The notes beneath the pieces were generated by a model, which did no database searches, was not told where the DNA came from, and was given only the letters and a program-made list of their open reading frames with translations. From Achromobacter xylosoxidans A8 (lineage in GTDB: Bacteria; Pseudomonadota; Gammaproteobacteria; Burkholderiales; Burkholderiaceae_B), in the NCBI RefSeq assembly GCF_000165835.1, contig NC_014640.1, positions 5,394,001 through 5,458,000 on the forward strand: a stretch of 64,000 bases of DNA. The letters are read 5' to 3'. Both the position numbers and the translations under genes were made by a program. Of the stretch, positions 1 to 8,071 are shown one piece after another. The first letter of the stretch is position 1, and each line of letters begins with the position of its first letter.

Positions 1-889
1 GCAGCATCTGCACCACGCGCAGGTCGGCGCCGTGGTTCAGCAGGTGCGTGGCGAAGGCGTGCCGCAGCACGTGCGGCGACAGCGGCGCGCGCACGTCGGC
101 CAGCAGGGCGTACTTCTTCACCAACTGCCAGAACGCCTGGCGCGACATCGCTTCGGCCCGGCCGGTGATGAAGAGCGCATCGCTCACGCGTCCGGCCGCC
201 AGCTCCGGGCGTCCGGACTTCAGATAGAGGTCGATCCAATGCGCGGCCTCGGCGCCCAGCGGCACCAGCCGGTCCTTGCCGCCCTTGCCCAGCACCACCC
301 GCACCACGCCTTCGTTCAGGCTCACGTCGAGCGCGCGCACGCCCACCAGCTCGGACACGCGCAACCCCGTGGCGTACAGCGTTTCCAGCATGGCGCGGTC
401 GCGCAGGCCGCGGGCCTGCCCCAGGTCGGGCGCGCGCAGCAAGGCGTCCACCTGCTGCTCGGACAAGGTCTTGGGCATGCGCGGCGGCTGCTTGGCAGCG
501 ATCAGCGTCAGGCAGGGGTCGCGTTCGGCGCGGTGTTCGCGCAAAGCCCAGGCATAGAAGCGGCGCAGCGCGGCCAGCCTGCGGTTGGCCGTGGTGGCGC
601 GGGTTTCCTCGTGGCGGAAGGCGAACCAGGCTTCGATGTCAGCCTTGCCGGCATCGCGCAGGGGCTTGGCGGGGCCCGCAGGCAGCGCGTGGGCCTGCGC
701 GGCATCGCCATGGCGGTCGGCCATTTCGCGGGCATAGGCCTCGGGGTCTTCGAGCCAGCGGGCGAAGCCCGTCAGGTCGCGCCGGTAGGCGGCCAGAGTA
801 TTGGCGGACAGGCCGTCCTCGAGCCATACGGCGTCGATGAAAGCGTCGATATCGGCCTGGGATTCAAGCGGCGGACGGGATGCGGACAT
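1..889 (-). CDS. xerD: Site-specific tyrosine recombinase XerD (3' end outside window)
   Basis: XerD acts with XerC at dif to resolve chromosome dimers. The visible 296 codons contain an N-terminal SAM-like core-binding domain (about residues 8-125) and most of the catalytic domain: the first catalytic Arg in TGLRVSEL (R177), the conserved Lys in GKGGK (about 202) and the HVLRH box (H273, R276). The second catalytic His and the nucleophilic Tyr lie beyond the window edge. The ATG at 889 gives the usual XerD N-terminus. Nothing next to it looks like a phage or integron, so a housekeeping role is favoured over a mobile integrase. Confidence 0.9.
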   Translation of the reverse strand, partial: MSASRPPLESQADIDAFIDAVWLEDGLSANTLAAYRRDLTGFARWLEDPEAYAREMADRHGDAAQAHALPAGPAKPLRDAGKADIEAWFAFRHEETRATTANRRLAALRRFYAWALREHRAERDPCLTLIAAKQPPRMPKTLSEQQVDALLRAPDLGQARGLRDRAMLETLYATGLRVSELVGVRALDVSLNEGVVRVVLGKGGKDRLVPLGAEAAHWIDLYLKSGRPELAAGRVSDALFITGRAEAMSRQAFWQLVKKYALLADVRAPLSPHVLRHAFATHLLNHGADLRVVQML

Positions 890-905
890 GCCTGGATTCT
901 ACGGC

Positions 906-1811
906 TCAGCGTCCGCCCACGCCGGCGGCGGCTGTCTTCAGCCAGCTCTCGAAGAGTTGGAGCGCCTCGGAGCGCTCGCTGCGTTGCGGATAACCGAAGT
1001 AATAGCCCTGGCTGACCGCCAGCGATTGCGGCACCGGCATCGCAAGCGTGCCCTGGTCCAGCGCGGGCTGGGCCAGGAAACGCGGCATCAGCCCCACTCC
1101 CAGTCCGGCCTGCACCGCCGCCATCACCATGGTGAAGAGCTCGTAGCGCGGCCCGCCAGCGGCGTGGGGACCATAGAGATGGCTGTTGGCCGCATACCAT
1201 TGGCGCCAGGCGTCAGGGCGCGACGCCAGATGCAGATGGGTCATGCCGGACAGGGCGCTGGCGCCCGGTTCCGGCGCACGCGCCGCCAGTTCCGGCGCAC
1301 ACACCGGCACCAGTTCGCGTTCGGGGAACAGCAGTACGCCCTGGGTGCCCGGCCACAATCCGTCCCCGTGGTACAGCGCGCCGTCGAAGGGCTGATCCTT
1401 GAACTGGAACGGCAGCGTGCGCACGGACAGGCTGACCGTGATGTCGCCATGTTCGCGCTGGAAGTCGGCCAGGCGCGGTATCAGCCAGGTCGTCGCCAGG
1501 GTGGGTACCACGGCGATATGGATGCTGCGGCCCATGCCGGTGCGGCTGACCAGGCCGAAGGTGTCTTTTTCAATCTGGTCCAGGTGGTGCCGGATGCGGC
1601 CGGCATACTCCGCCCCGTGATCGGTCAGCACGATGCGCCGCCGCACCCGCGTGAACAGCTGCACGCCCAGGCGCGACTCCAGGCTGGCCACCTGCCGGTA
1701 GACCGCGCTGTGTGTCAGGGACAGTTCCTCGGCGGCGCGGGAAAAGCTGCCCAGGCGGGCCGAAGCTTCGAACGCCTGCAAGGCGCTCAGATTGGGAATG
1801 CCGTTTCTCAT
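906..1811 (-). CDS. LysR-family transcriptional regulator
   Basis: This 301-residue protein has the LysR layout. A winged HTH lies at about residues 6-65 (LSALQAFEASARLGSFSRAA, then HSAVYRQVASLE), followed by a linker and a periplasmic-binding-like effector domain from about 90. The family usually works as a tetramer and often controls the divergent neighbour. It is transcribed away from a thiamine-diphosphate enzyme across a 169-bp spacer carrying a CAATT/AATTG inverted repeat, so control of that gene is the natural inference. The effector is unknown. The GcvA-like N-terminus (NLSALQAFEASARLGSFSRAAEEL) is only a loose subgroup hint. Confidence 0.88.
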   Translation of the reverse strand: MRNGIPNLSALQAFEASARLGSFSRAAEELSLTHSAVYRQVASLESRLGVQLFTRVRRRIVLTDHGAEYAGRIRHHLDQIEKDTFGLVSRTGMGRSIHIAVVPTLATTWLIPRLADFQREHGDITVSLSVRTLPFQFKDQPFDGALYHGDGLWPGTQGVLLFPERELVPVCAPELAARAPEPGASALSGMTHLHLASRPDAWRQWYAANSHLYGPHAAGGPRYELFTMVMAAVQAGLGVGLMPRFLAQPALDQGTLAMPVPQSLAVSQGYYFGYPQRSERSEALQLFESWLKTAAAGVGGR

Positions 1812-1914
1812 GTCGCGGGAACCGCCTGGTGCCGGTGGACGCCGCCGCGCCGGGCCGCGCGCATCTTGTCGCGGCGCAGCATGGCCGGTCGTGCCGGTGG
1901 ATCAATAGATTGTG

Positions 1915-1929
1915 CAATTTTATCAATTG
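1915..1929. promoter_or_regulatory. Candidate LysR operator
   Basis: CAATT (1915-1919) and AATTG (1925-1929) form a perfect 5-bp inverted repeat with a 5-base gap and satisfy the T-N11-A rule of LysR sites. The hexamer TTGTGC occurs at 1910 and again at 1932. The site lies in the only spacer between the divergent LysR gene and the TPP enzyme gene, in a locally AT-rich patch. Confidence 0.45.
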
Positions 1930-1980
1930 CCTTGTGCGATCAAGGAACATTATGCTCGGATGTCCTAACCTCGGCTCATC

Positions 1981-3678
1981 ATGACTACCACCCCCATGTC
2001 CCAGCAAGAATCCCGCCTTGGCGGTCACATCCTGGTCGACCAGCTGGTTGCACAGGGCGTCAAACATGTTTTCTGTGTTCCCGGCGAAAGCTATCTGGCG
2101 GTGCTGGACGGCCTGCACGATGCGGACATCAAGGTCACGGTGTGCCGCCAGGAAGGCGGCGCGGCCATGATGGCCGATGCCCACGGCAAGCTGACCGGCG
2201 AACCCGGCATCTGCATGGTGACCCGCGGCCCGGGCGCGTCCAACGCGCTGGCCGGCGTGCACATCGCCAAGCAGGACTCCACCCCCCTGATCCTCTTCGT
2301 CGGCCAGATCGAGCGCGGCATGCGCGAACGCGAGGCCTTCCAGGAAATGGACTATCGCGCCGTGTTCGGCACGCAGGCCAAGTGGGTCACCGAAATCGAC
2401 CAGGTCGAGCGCATCCCCGAACTGGTGTCGCGCGCCTTCCATATCGCCACCTCGGGCCGTCCCGGCCCGGTCGTGATCGCGCTGCCGGAAGACATGCTGG
2501 TCGAAGCCGCCAAGGTCGCCGACGCGCCGCGCTACGAAGTCATCGACTCCGCGCCCACGGCCGGCCAACTGGCCGACCTGGAAAAGCTGCTGGCCGAAGC
2601 CAGGAATCCGGTCGCCATCCTGGGCGGCACGCGCTGGGACGCCCGCGCGGTGCAACAGTTCGCCGACTTCGCGCAGCGCCACGCCCTGCCCACGGCGGTG
2701 TCCTTCCGCCGCCAGATGCTGTTCCCGGCCGACCACCCCTGCTTCATCGGCGACGTGGGCCTGGGCATCAACCCGGCGCTGCTCAAGCGCGTCGCCGACG
2801 CGGACCTGATCCTGCTGGTGGGCGGCCGCATGTCGGAAAACCCCAGCCAGGCCTACACCCTGCTGGACATCCCCGTGCCCAAGCAGAAGCTGGTGCACGT
2901 GCATCCCGATACCGCCGAGCTGGGACGCGTCTACCGCGCCACCCTGGCCATCAATACCTCGCCCGCCGCCTTCGCGCAGGCGCTGGCCGGCCTGAAGGCC
3001 CCGGCCCAGCCCGCCTGGGCCGCCGGCACGCAAGCCATGCGCGAGTCGTACCTGAAATGGAGCGATCCCGGCGCCATCACCACACCCGGCGCGTTGCAGA
3101 TGGGCCAGGTCATGGCCTACCTGGAAAAGACGCTGCCGGCCGACGCCATCATGACCAACGGCGCAGGCAACTACGCCACCTGGCTGCACCGCTTCCACCG
3201 ATTCACGCGCTACGGCACGCAGCTGGCGCCCACCTCGGGCTCCATGGGCTACGGCCTGCCTGCGGCCGTCGGCGCCAAGCGGGTGTCGCCCGACAAGACC
3301 GTGGTCTGCTTCGCGGGCGACGGCTGCTTCCTGATGCACGGCCAGGAGTTCGCGACGGCGGTGCAGTACGACCTGCCCATCGTCGTGGTGCTGGTGGACA
3401 ACGGCATGTACGGCACGATCCGCATGCACCAGGAAAAGCACTACCCCGGCCGCATTTCCGCGACCGAGCTGAAGAATCCGGACTTCGCCGACTACGCGCG
3501 CGCCTTCGGCGGGCACGGCGAACGCGTCGAAACCACCGAGCAGTTCGGCCCGGCCTTCGAACGCGCCCTGGCCAGCGGCAAGCCGGCCATCCTGCACTGC
3601 TTCATCGATCCGGAAACCATCACCCCGGGCACGACCCTGGAAAAGATCCGCGACGCGGCGCTCAAGGCGCAGCACTAA
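1981..3678 (+). CDS. Thiamine-diphosphate-dependent enzyme (acetolactate synthase/decarboxylase family)
   Basis: The 565-residue protein has the three-domain fold of TPP enzymes. The N-terminal Pyr domain carries the catalytic Glu (E58 in CRQEGGAA), there is a central Rossmann-like domain (about 200-330), and the C-terminal PP domain has the GDG...N metal-diphosphate motif (AGDGCF at about 445-450, Asn in VDNGMYG near 475). Such enzymes decarboxylate 2-oxo acids or make acetolactate-type products. The substrate cannot be read from sequence, and no small regulatory subunit follows, so it is probably not the biosynthetic ilvB. The ATG at 1981 has no Shine-Dalgarno, and a second ATG at 1996 has none either. 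It is probably controlled by the divergent LysR gene. Confidence 0.85.
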   Translation: MTTTPMSQQESRLGGHILVDQLVAQGVKHVFCVPGESYLAVLDGLHDADIKVTVCRQEGGAAMMADAHGKLTGEPGICMVTRGPGASNALAGVHIAKQDSTPLILFVGQIERGMREREAFQEMDYRAVFGTQAKWVTEIDQVERIPELVSRAFHIATSGRPGPVVIALPEDMLVEAAKVADAPRYEVIDSAPTAGQLADLEKLLAEARNPVAILGGTRWDARAVQQFADFAQRHALPTAVSFRRQMLFPADHPCFIGDVGLGINPALLKRVADADLILLVGGRMSENPSQAYTLLDIPVPKQKLVHVHPDTAELGRVYRATLAINTSPAAFAQALAGLKAPAQPAWAAGTQAMRESYLKWSDPGAITTPGALQMGQVMAYLEKTLPADAIMTNGAGNYATWLHRFHRFTRYGTQLAPTSGSMGYGLPAAVGAKRVSPDKTVVCFAGDGCFLMHGQEFATAVQYDLPIVVVLVDNGMYGTIRMHQEKHYPGRISATELKNPDFADYARAFGGHGERVETTEQFGPAFERALASGKPAILHCFIDPETITPGTTLEKIRDAALKAQH

Positions 3679-3687
3679 AGGCGGGAC

Positions 3688-3718
3688 GGAACGGCGGCGC
3701 CGCGCGCCCGCCGTTCCA
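3688..3718 (+). terminator. GC-rich stem-loop without T-run
   Basis: GGAACGGCGG (3688-3697) pairs with CCGCCGTTCC (3709-3718), 10 bp, just after the TPP enzyme stop codon. No T-tract follows, so it may stabilise the mRNA 3' end rather than terminate by itself. Confidence 0.4.
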
Positions 3719-3791
3719 ATCGCTGCTTGCCGCCCGAATTATTTTAGGTTTAAACTTTCTAGCATTCCGAAATCCATAGCGGAGACCCAGC

Positions 3792-4985
3792 ATGTCCTCG
3801 AATCCTTCCTTTCACTGGCAAGACCCCCTGTTGCTGGACCAGCAACTGACCGACGAAGAACGCATGGTGCGCGACGCCGCCCTGGCCTATTCGCAGGACA
3901 AGCTCGCCCCGCGCGTGCTGAACGCATTCCGCAATGAACAGACCGACCCGGCCATCTTCTCCGAAATGGGCGAACTGGGCTTGCTGGGCGCCACCATCCC
4001 CGTCGAATACGGCGGCGCCGGCCTGAACTACGTCAGCTACGGCCTGATCGCCCGCGAAGTCGAACGCATCGACTCCGGCTACCGCTCCATGATGAGCGTG
4101 CAGTCGTCGCTGGTGATGGTGCCCATCAATGAATTCGGCAGCGAAGCGCAAAAGCAGAAGTACCTGCCCAAGCTGGCCCGCGGCGAATGGATCGGCTGCT
4201 TCGGCCTGACCGAACCCAACCACGGCTCCGACCCCGGCGGCATGGAAACCCGCGCCGTCAAGACGGCCGACGGCTACAAGGTTTCCGGCAACAAGATGTG
4301 GATCACCAACTCCCCCATCGCCGATGTCTTCGTGGTGTGGGCCAAGTGCGTCGGCGGCGACTTCGACGGCAAGATCCGCGGCTTCATTCTGGAAAAGGGC
4401 ATGAAGGGCCTGTCGGCTCCGGCCATCCACGGCAAGGTCGGCCTGCGCGCCTCGATCACCGGCGAAATCGTCATGGACGAAGTGGAGATTTCCGCTGACC
4501 AGATGATGCCCGGCGTGTCCGGCTTGAAGGGTCCGTTCACCTGCCTGAACTCCGCTCGCTACGGCATCGCCTGGGGCGCCATCGGCGCCGCCGAAGCCTG
4601 CTGGCACACCGCCCGCCAGTACACGCTGGACCGCAAGCAATTCGGCCGCCCGCTGGCCGCCAACCAGCTGATCCAGAAGAAGCTGGCCGACATGCAGACC
4701 GACATCACGCTGGCCCTGCAAGGCTGCCTGCGCCTGGGCCGCATGAAGGACGAAGGCACCGCCGCCGTCGAAATCACCTCCATCATGAAGCGCAACTCTT
4801 GCGGCAAGGCGCTGGACATCGCCCGCCTGGCGCGCGACATGCTCGGCGGCAACGGCATCTCCGATGAATTCGGCGTGGCCCGCCACTTGGTGAACCTGGA
4901 AGTGGTCAACACCTACGAAGGCACCCACGACGTGCACGCCCTGATCCTGGGCCGCGCGCAGACCGGCATCCAGGCGTTCTATTGA
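3792..4985 (+). CDS. gcdH: Glutaryl-CoA dehydrogenase
   Basis: GcdH is an FAD acyl-CoA dehydrogenase that oxidises and decarboxylates glutaryl-CoA to crotonyl-CoA in lysine, tryptophan and aromatic breakdown. The 397-residue length fits. The acyl-CoA dehydrogenase signatures are present ([16 protein letters not shown], then [18 protein letters not shown]), and the catalytic Glu is E376 in [10 protein letters not shown], the characteristic GcdH C-terminus. The [10 protein letters not shown] stretch is also typical. A GGAGA ribosome site precedes the ATG. The gene stands alone, closed by a strong terminator, with the weakly ended TPP enzyme gene 113 bp upstream. Confidence 0.93.
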   Translation: MSSNPSFHWQDPLLLDQQLTDEERMVRDAALAYSQDKLAPRVLNAFRNEQTDPAIFSEMGELGLLGATIPVEYGGAGLNYVSYGLIAREVERIDSGYRSMMSVQSSLVMVPINEFGSEAQKQKYLPKLARGEWIGCFGLTEPNHGSDPGGMETRAVKTADGYKVSGNKMWITNSPIADVFVVWAKCVGGDFDGKIRGFILEKGMKGLSAPAIHGKVGLRASITGEIVMDEVEISADQMMPGVSGLKGPFTCLNSARYGIAWGAIGAAEACWHTARQYTLDRKQFGRPLAANQLIQKKLADMQTDITLALQGCLRLGRMKDEGTAAVEITSIMKRNSCGKALDIARLARDMLGGNGISDEFGVARHLVNLEVVNTYEGTHDVHALILGRAQTGIQAFY

Positions 4986-5007
4986 TCGGTTGATTGGTTC
5001 TGACGAC

Positions 5008-5032
5008 ACCGCCCTTCGGGGCGGTTTTTTTT
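5008..5032 (+). terminator. Rho-independent terminator of gcdH
   Basis: ACCGCCC (5008-5014), a TTCG loop and GGGCGGT (5019-5025) form a perfect 7-bp GC stem with a stable tetraloop, followed by a run of eight Ts. It lies 23 bases after the gcdH stop. Confidence 0.95.
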
Positions 5033-5120
5033 GCCGCGACTCAAGGACAGCGCCTGCTGCCCGTGGACAGCGAGCGCTGTGCCCGCATCCCGGATACCGG
5101 TGCTGTTGGAAGGTTGCAGG

Positions 5121-5379
5121 TCAGGCGGGGTGATTCAGCAACTGCTCTGCAGCACGCGCAAAGACTGCATAGCAGGTTTCGAAATCCGGCTTTTGCACAG
5201 CGTAGAGCAGCGGCTTCAGACGATGTCTTCGGACATCCGCTCAACCAGCCCGTGCGCTTTCGAAAGGCAGGTCCCGCCGGCGAAGACCAGGCGTGTAGCC
5301 ACGGCGGCAAGGATCCCAGCAGGCCTGCTGTAGCGGCGTCTTCAATATCAGACTTCAGTTCGTCTGAGATCCTTTTCAT
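5121..5379 (-). pseudogene. Decayed AbiEii-type nucleotidyltransferase toxin remnant
   Basis: Reading the minus strand from the ATG at 5379, three frames must be joined to recover a protein. MKRISDELKSDIEDAATAGLL is followed after a one-base slip by ILAAVATRLVFAGGT and CLSKAHGLVERMSEDI. The reading then breaks at GACATCG-TCTGAAG. Restoring one A there gives EDIDLK, the conserved SEDIDLK motif of AbiEii nucleotidyltransferases, and the new frame runs through LLYAVQKPDFETCYAVFARA to a stop at 5121. About 85 codons remain of a family of roughly 250-300, so there is also an internal deletion. The start overlaps the end of the antitoxin-like gene, as in real abiE pairs. No toxin activity is expected. 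Confidence 0.75.
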
Positions 5380-5767
5380 ACATCAGCGTGCTGCTCCCTA
5401 CAATCACTTTTCGCGTGATGCGCCGGCGTCCCGTATTGACAGTCGCCCCCATGGGAATCTGAGTCGACTTGCCGTTGTTGTATTCGGCTACGAGCGCGCT
5501 CGGTTCCACGGAGATCTTGAGCTTGCGAAAAAGCTCCGCTGCAATCGCCTCCAGCGTTCCCGCGGGGCTTGGTCTGCCTGTGAACTTGTTGATGCGGGTC
5601 TTGGCGAAAGCCCCTTTGCTGACGCGCACAAGCATCCCGTCATCCACGAAGCGGGCCAAGACTCTTCCGATCTGGGAGTCGCTCGCCATGTCGGCAAAGT
5701 CTGAGCGCAAGACGACGACGCCTGCGCGCTGCTTGATCGAGCGACTCATGCGATCTTCCAGCTTCAT
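5348..5767 (-). CDS. AbiEi-like (DUF6088) type IV antitoxin, probably orphaned
   Basis: The 139-residue protein matches the DUF6088/AbiEi pattern. A short N-terminal winged-helix region (SIKQRAGVVVLRSDFADMAS, then VLARFVDDGMLVRVSKGAFAKTRI) precedes a PSPAG linker and a domain around EPSALVAEYNNG. Family members repress their own operon and counter an AbiEii nucleotidyltransferase. It is shorter than the roughly 200 residues usual for DUF6088, so the C-terminus may be trimmed. A strong GGAGG lies 6 bases before the ATG. It sits in an islet with AT-rich upstream DNA, and the partner toxin behind it is broken. Confidence 0.72.
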   Translation of the reverse strand: MKLEDRMSRSIKQRAGVVVLRSDFADMASDSQIGRVLARFVDDGMLVRVSKGAFAKTRINKFTGRPSPAGTLEAIAAELFRKLKISVEPSALVAEYNNGKSTQIPMGATVNTGRRRITRKVIVGSSTLMYEKDLRRTEV

Positions 5768-5784
5768 ACTTTACCTCCAAGAGA

Positions 5785-5890
5785 GCACATAATTCTACTA
5801 GGTAACCTTAATAATAAACTGGCATTTTTTCCAGTAATTACAGTACATTACATCACAAAATCCACGCATCTATGCGCAATTTTTGATATC
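5785..5890 (-). promoter_or_regulatory. AT-rich upstream region of the AbiEi-like gene with inverted repeat
   Basis: This stretch is far richer in A and T than the rest of the window. It contains GTAAT (5834-5838) and ATTAC (5847-5851) as a perfect inverted repeat with an 8-base gap, and a TATTAT that could serve as a -10 box on the minus strand. Antitoxins of this kind often bind inverted repeats in their own promoter, so the repeat is a reasonable operator candidate. The base composition supports transfer from elsewhere. Confidence 0.45.
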
Positions 5891-5964
5891 TTGTGACGGC
5901 TCTGGCTGAGCCGCCCAAAATTCGTTTACAACATAGGTCCGCCCCTCCCCAAAAGGAACCACAC

Positions 5965-6318
5965 ATGACTCCGCGGCAACTGATCGAAGAATGGGTCTTA
6001 CGGTTCAATGCCGCCGATGCCGCCGGGCTGGCCGAGCTCTACGATGAAGTAGCCGTGAACCACCAAGTCACCCAGGAACCCATCGTCGGACGCGAGGCCA
6101 TACGCGCCATGTTCGAAAGGGAGTTCTCCCAGGCCGACATGACCTGCATCGTGGAGACGATCCATGAGGCCGGGGAGGTCGCGGCCCTGGAGTGGCGCGA
6201 TCCTCTGGGCCTGCGCGGCTGCGGCTTCTTCACCGTGCGCGGCGGCAGGATCGTGTTCCAACGGGGTTACTGGGACAAGCTTTCCTTCTTGAAGATGCAC
6301 GGCCTGCCTATCGAGTAA
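5965..6318 (+). CDS. NTF2/SnoaL-like fold protein
   Basis: The 117-residue protein fits the small cone-shaped NTF2/SnoaL-2 family: an N-terminal helix (RQLIEEWVLRFNAADAAGLAELY), the NHQVTQEPIVGREAIRAMF segment, and closing strands ending in GGRIVFQRGYWDK. Members include isomerases, cyclases, hydrolases and non-catalytic binders, so no reaction can be assigned. The ATG at 5965 is preferred because AAAAGGAACC precedes it. The reading frame stays open upstream, but that part has no ribosome site and lies in the AT-rich islet edge. It may be co-transcribed with the TRAP-type binding protein that starts 167 bases later, although no link is evident. Confidence 0.75.
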   Translation: MTPRQLIEEWVLRFNAADAAGLAELYDEVAVNHQVTQEPIVGREAIRAMFEREFSQADMTCIVETIHEAGEVAALEWRDPLGLRGCGFFTVRGGRIVFQRGYWDKLSFLKMHGLPIE

Positions 6319-6485
6319 TCGGCGCTCGGCCGCTGCTCCGCAACAACCCTCGCCTTGCCGAAAGCCCGTATAGGCGAGCCCTTGCGCAAGCCGTACGCTT
6401 TGCGGCATCGGCCAGGCACGCGCGCCCCGGCGCTCCCGCGCCCCCCGTGTCCGGACCAGGTTTCCCACCCGACCAGGAGCCGCGC

Positions 6486-7472
6486 ATGCAAGGCTGTCCT
6501 ACTTTCCGCCTGATGACGGGCATCGCCATGGCGTTTCTCGCCCATGGCGCCTATGCCGCCACCACCCTCACCATGACCACCGAATACCCGGCCACCTCCA
6601 TGCCCGGGCAAGGCGTCTCCACCTTTGCCGAGTTGGTCCGCGCCAAGACGGCGGGCAATGTGGTCATCGACGCCAGCTTTGACGCGTCCAAGGGGATCAA
6701 GTCGGCCGACATGATCGATGCGGTGCAAGCGCGCAAGGTGGATGCGGGCGATGCCTTCGCCGGCGCGCTGGCCACCAAATACCCCTTGTTCGGCGTGTCG
6801 TCCCTGCCCTTTCTGGCGGACTCTCTGTCCAAGGCCCGCAATCTGAACAAGGCCGCCAGGCCCGCTTATGAAAAACTGCTGGCGGCGCACGGGCAGAAGT
6901 TGCTCTACACCACGCCGTGGCCGGCGTCGGGCATCTGGTCCAAGCAGAAGCTGGACAGCGTGGCGGCGCTGAAAAAGCTGAGCATCCGCACCTACGACGC
7001 CACCTCGCAGGACGTCATGCAGAAGGCCGGCGCCCAGGCGCGCAATGTCTCCTTTGCGGATGCGATGCCGCTGATCGCCTCGGGCGAAGTGAACGCGGTG
7101 CTGTCGTCGGGCGACGGCGGCGCGGGCCGCAAGCTGTGGGAACACCTGCCCAACTTCGCCGAGATCAACTACGCCATGCCGATCTCGGTGGCGACGATGA
7201 ACCTGCAAGCCTACCAGGCCCTGGACGCGCGCACGCGCCGCGCCATCGACCAGGCCGCGGCGCAGACCGAAACCGAGCAATGGAAGCGCATCGACGGGCG
7301 ACTGCAGCAGAACTACGCCAACATGCGCAAGAATGGCGTGGCGATCAATACGTCCGTGCCCTTGCCCGTGCGCAAGGCGCTGAAGGATGCGGCTGCGGAC
7401 TCGGTAACTGCATGGAAGGCCGCAGCCGGTCCGGACGCGGCCGCCATTCTCAAGCAGGCAGCCAAGCGCTAG
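6486..7472 (+). CDS. TRAP-type periplasmic substrate-binding protein (DctP family)
   Basis: The protein has a signal peptide (hydrophobic GIAMAFLAHGAYAA, cleavage after AYA) and a mature DctP fold of about 305 residues. DctP features include the LFGVSSLPFLADSLSKA stretch, the IRTYDATSQDVMQKAGA motif and ATMNLQAYQALDARTRRAI. DctP proteins deliver carboxylates to a DctQM membrane carrier, but no dctQ or dctM gene lies in the window, so it is an orphan here. The ATG at 6486 follows an AGGAG, and the longer upstream open frame is not needed. Substrate unknown. Confidence 0.85.
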   Translation: MQGCPTFRLMTGIAMAFLAHGAYAATTLTMTTEYPATSMPGQGVSTFAELVRAKTAGNVVIDASFDASKGIKSADMIDAVQARKVDAGDAFAGALATKYPLFGVSSLPFLADSLSKARNLNKAARPAYEKLLAAHGQKLLYTTPWPASGIWSKQKLDSVAALKKLSIRTYDATSQDVMQKAGAQARNVSFADAMPLIASGEVNAVLSSGDGGAGRKLWEHLPNFAEINYAMPISVATMNLQAYQALDARTRRAIDQAAAQTETEQWKRIDGRLQQNYANMRKNGVAINTSVPLPVRKALKDAAADSVTAWKAAAGPDAAAILKQAAKR

Positions 7473-7517
7473 CGCGGCGGGTTCGAGGACGCGACCGCGG
7501 GCATGAGTCCGGCCCCG

Positions 7518-7544
7518 GACCTCGGACCCTGAAGCCCCGAGGTC
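7518..7544. terminator. Stem-loop between convergent genes
   Basis: GACCTCGG (7518-7525) and CCGAGGTC (7537-7544) pair perfectly over 8 bp in the 86-bp gap between the convergent TRAP-binding-protein and maoC genes. There is no clear T-run on either strand. A shared bidirectional 3' end is plausible but not proven. Confidence 0.4.
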
Positions 7545-7558
7545 TCAGGGCGCAATGC

Positions 7559-8002
7559 TCAGTTCTCGCCGGAAAGGTCGAACAGGCTGGTCGCGTCCAG
7601 TTCCAGCACGCCTTCGTCGTGCTGGTTCAGGACCGTCCAGGCCCAGGTGATGATGCCCAGGTCCGGGCGCGACGACGAGGTCCGCACGCCCTGCACGCGC
7701 GCTTCCAGGCGCAGCGTGTCGCCGGGACGCACCGGCGTGCGCCAGCGCACCTCGCCCAGGCCGGGCGAGCCGAAGGATTCGGAATCGTGCAGCGCCGCGT
7801 CCACCGCCATGCGCATGGCCAGCGCGCAGGTGTGCCAGCCGCTGGCGATCAGCCCGCCCCAGCGGCCTTCCGAGGCGCGCTTGGGATCGGTGTGGAACCA
7901 CTGGGGATCGAACTTGCGTGCAAACTCCAGGATCTCGGGCTCCGTCACGTTGACCGGACCGCCCTTGATGATCATGCCGTCCTTGAACTCGGCGAACTTC
8001 AT
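7559..8002 (-). CDS. MaoC-like hotdog-fold hydratase
   Basis: The 147-residue protein has the single hotdog domain of MaoC-type (R)-enoyl-CoA hydratases. It carries DPQWFHTDPKRA, the segment with the catalytic Asp and His, followed by GLIASGWHTCALAMRM and the RPGDTLRLEARV strand. Such enzymes hydrate or dehydrate acyl-CoA double bonds. It lies last in the boxCBA strand, 69 bp after boxA, with a GGGGGG ribosome site. It probably handles an intermediate of the CoA-dependent aromatic route, although no classical box gene has this function. A large palindrome separates it from boxA, so expression may be uncoupled. Confidence 0.85.
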   Translation of the reverse strand: MKFAEFKDGMIIKGGPVNVTEPEILEFARKFDPQWFHTDPKRASEGRWGGLIASGWHTCALAMRMAVDAALHDSESFGSPGLGEVRWRTPVRPGDTLRLEARVQGVRTSSSRPDLGIITWAWTVLNQHDEGVLELDATSLFDLSGEN

Positions 8003-8026
8003 TTTGTGGTTTCCCCCCGCAAATGA

Positions 8027-8052
8027 AATCGGCGCGCCATGGCGCGCCGATT
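8027..8052. terminator. Perfect 26-base palindrome between boxA and maoC
   Basis: AATCGGCGCGCC (8027-8038), a central AT and GGCGCGCCGATT (8041-8052) make a perfect palindrome of 26 bases lying 19 bases after the boxA stop on the minus strand. The transcript would fold into a very stable hairpin. It is followed by TTCATTTG rather than a T-run, so it may be a weak terminator, an attenuator or an mRNA stabiliser for the boxCBA message. Confidence 0.6.
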
Positions 8053-8071
8053 GCCACGCATGTTTGTGGAT

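Noticed and set aside
1..889. XerD-like recombinase as sign of a mobile element
   Set aside because: Its residues fit chromosomal XerD, and there is no excisionase, attachment repeat or phage gene next to it.
801..3779. A 992-codon open frame running through the LysR and TPP enzyme genes
   Set aside because: It crosses two well-supported genes in another frame, has arginine/histidine-rich repetitive composition and no domain. It is a result of high GC at third positions.
4994..5704. Plus-strand open frame of 236 codons over the AbiE-like islet
   Set aside because: The minus strand contains recognisable AbiEi and AbiEii blocks with a good ribosome site. The plus-strand peptide has no domain character.
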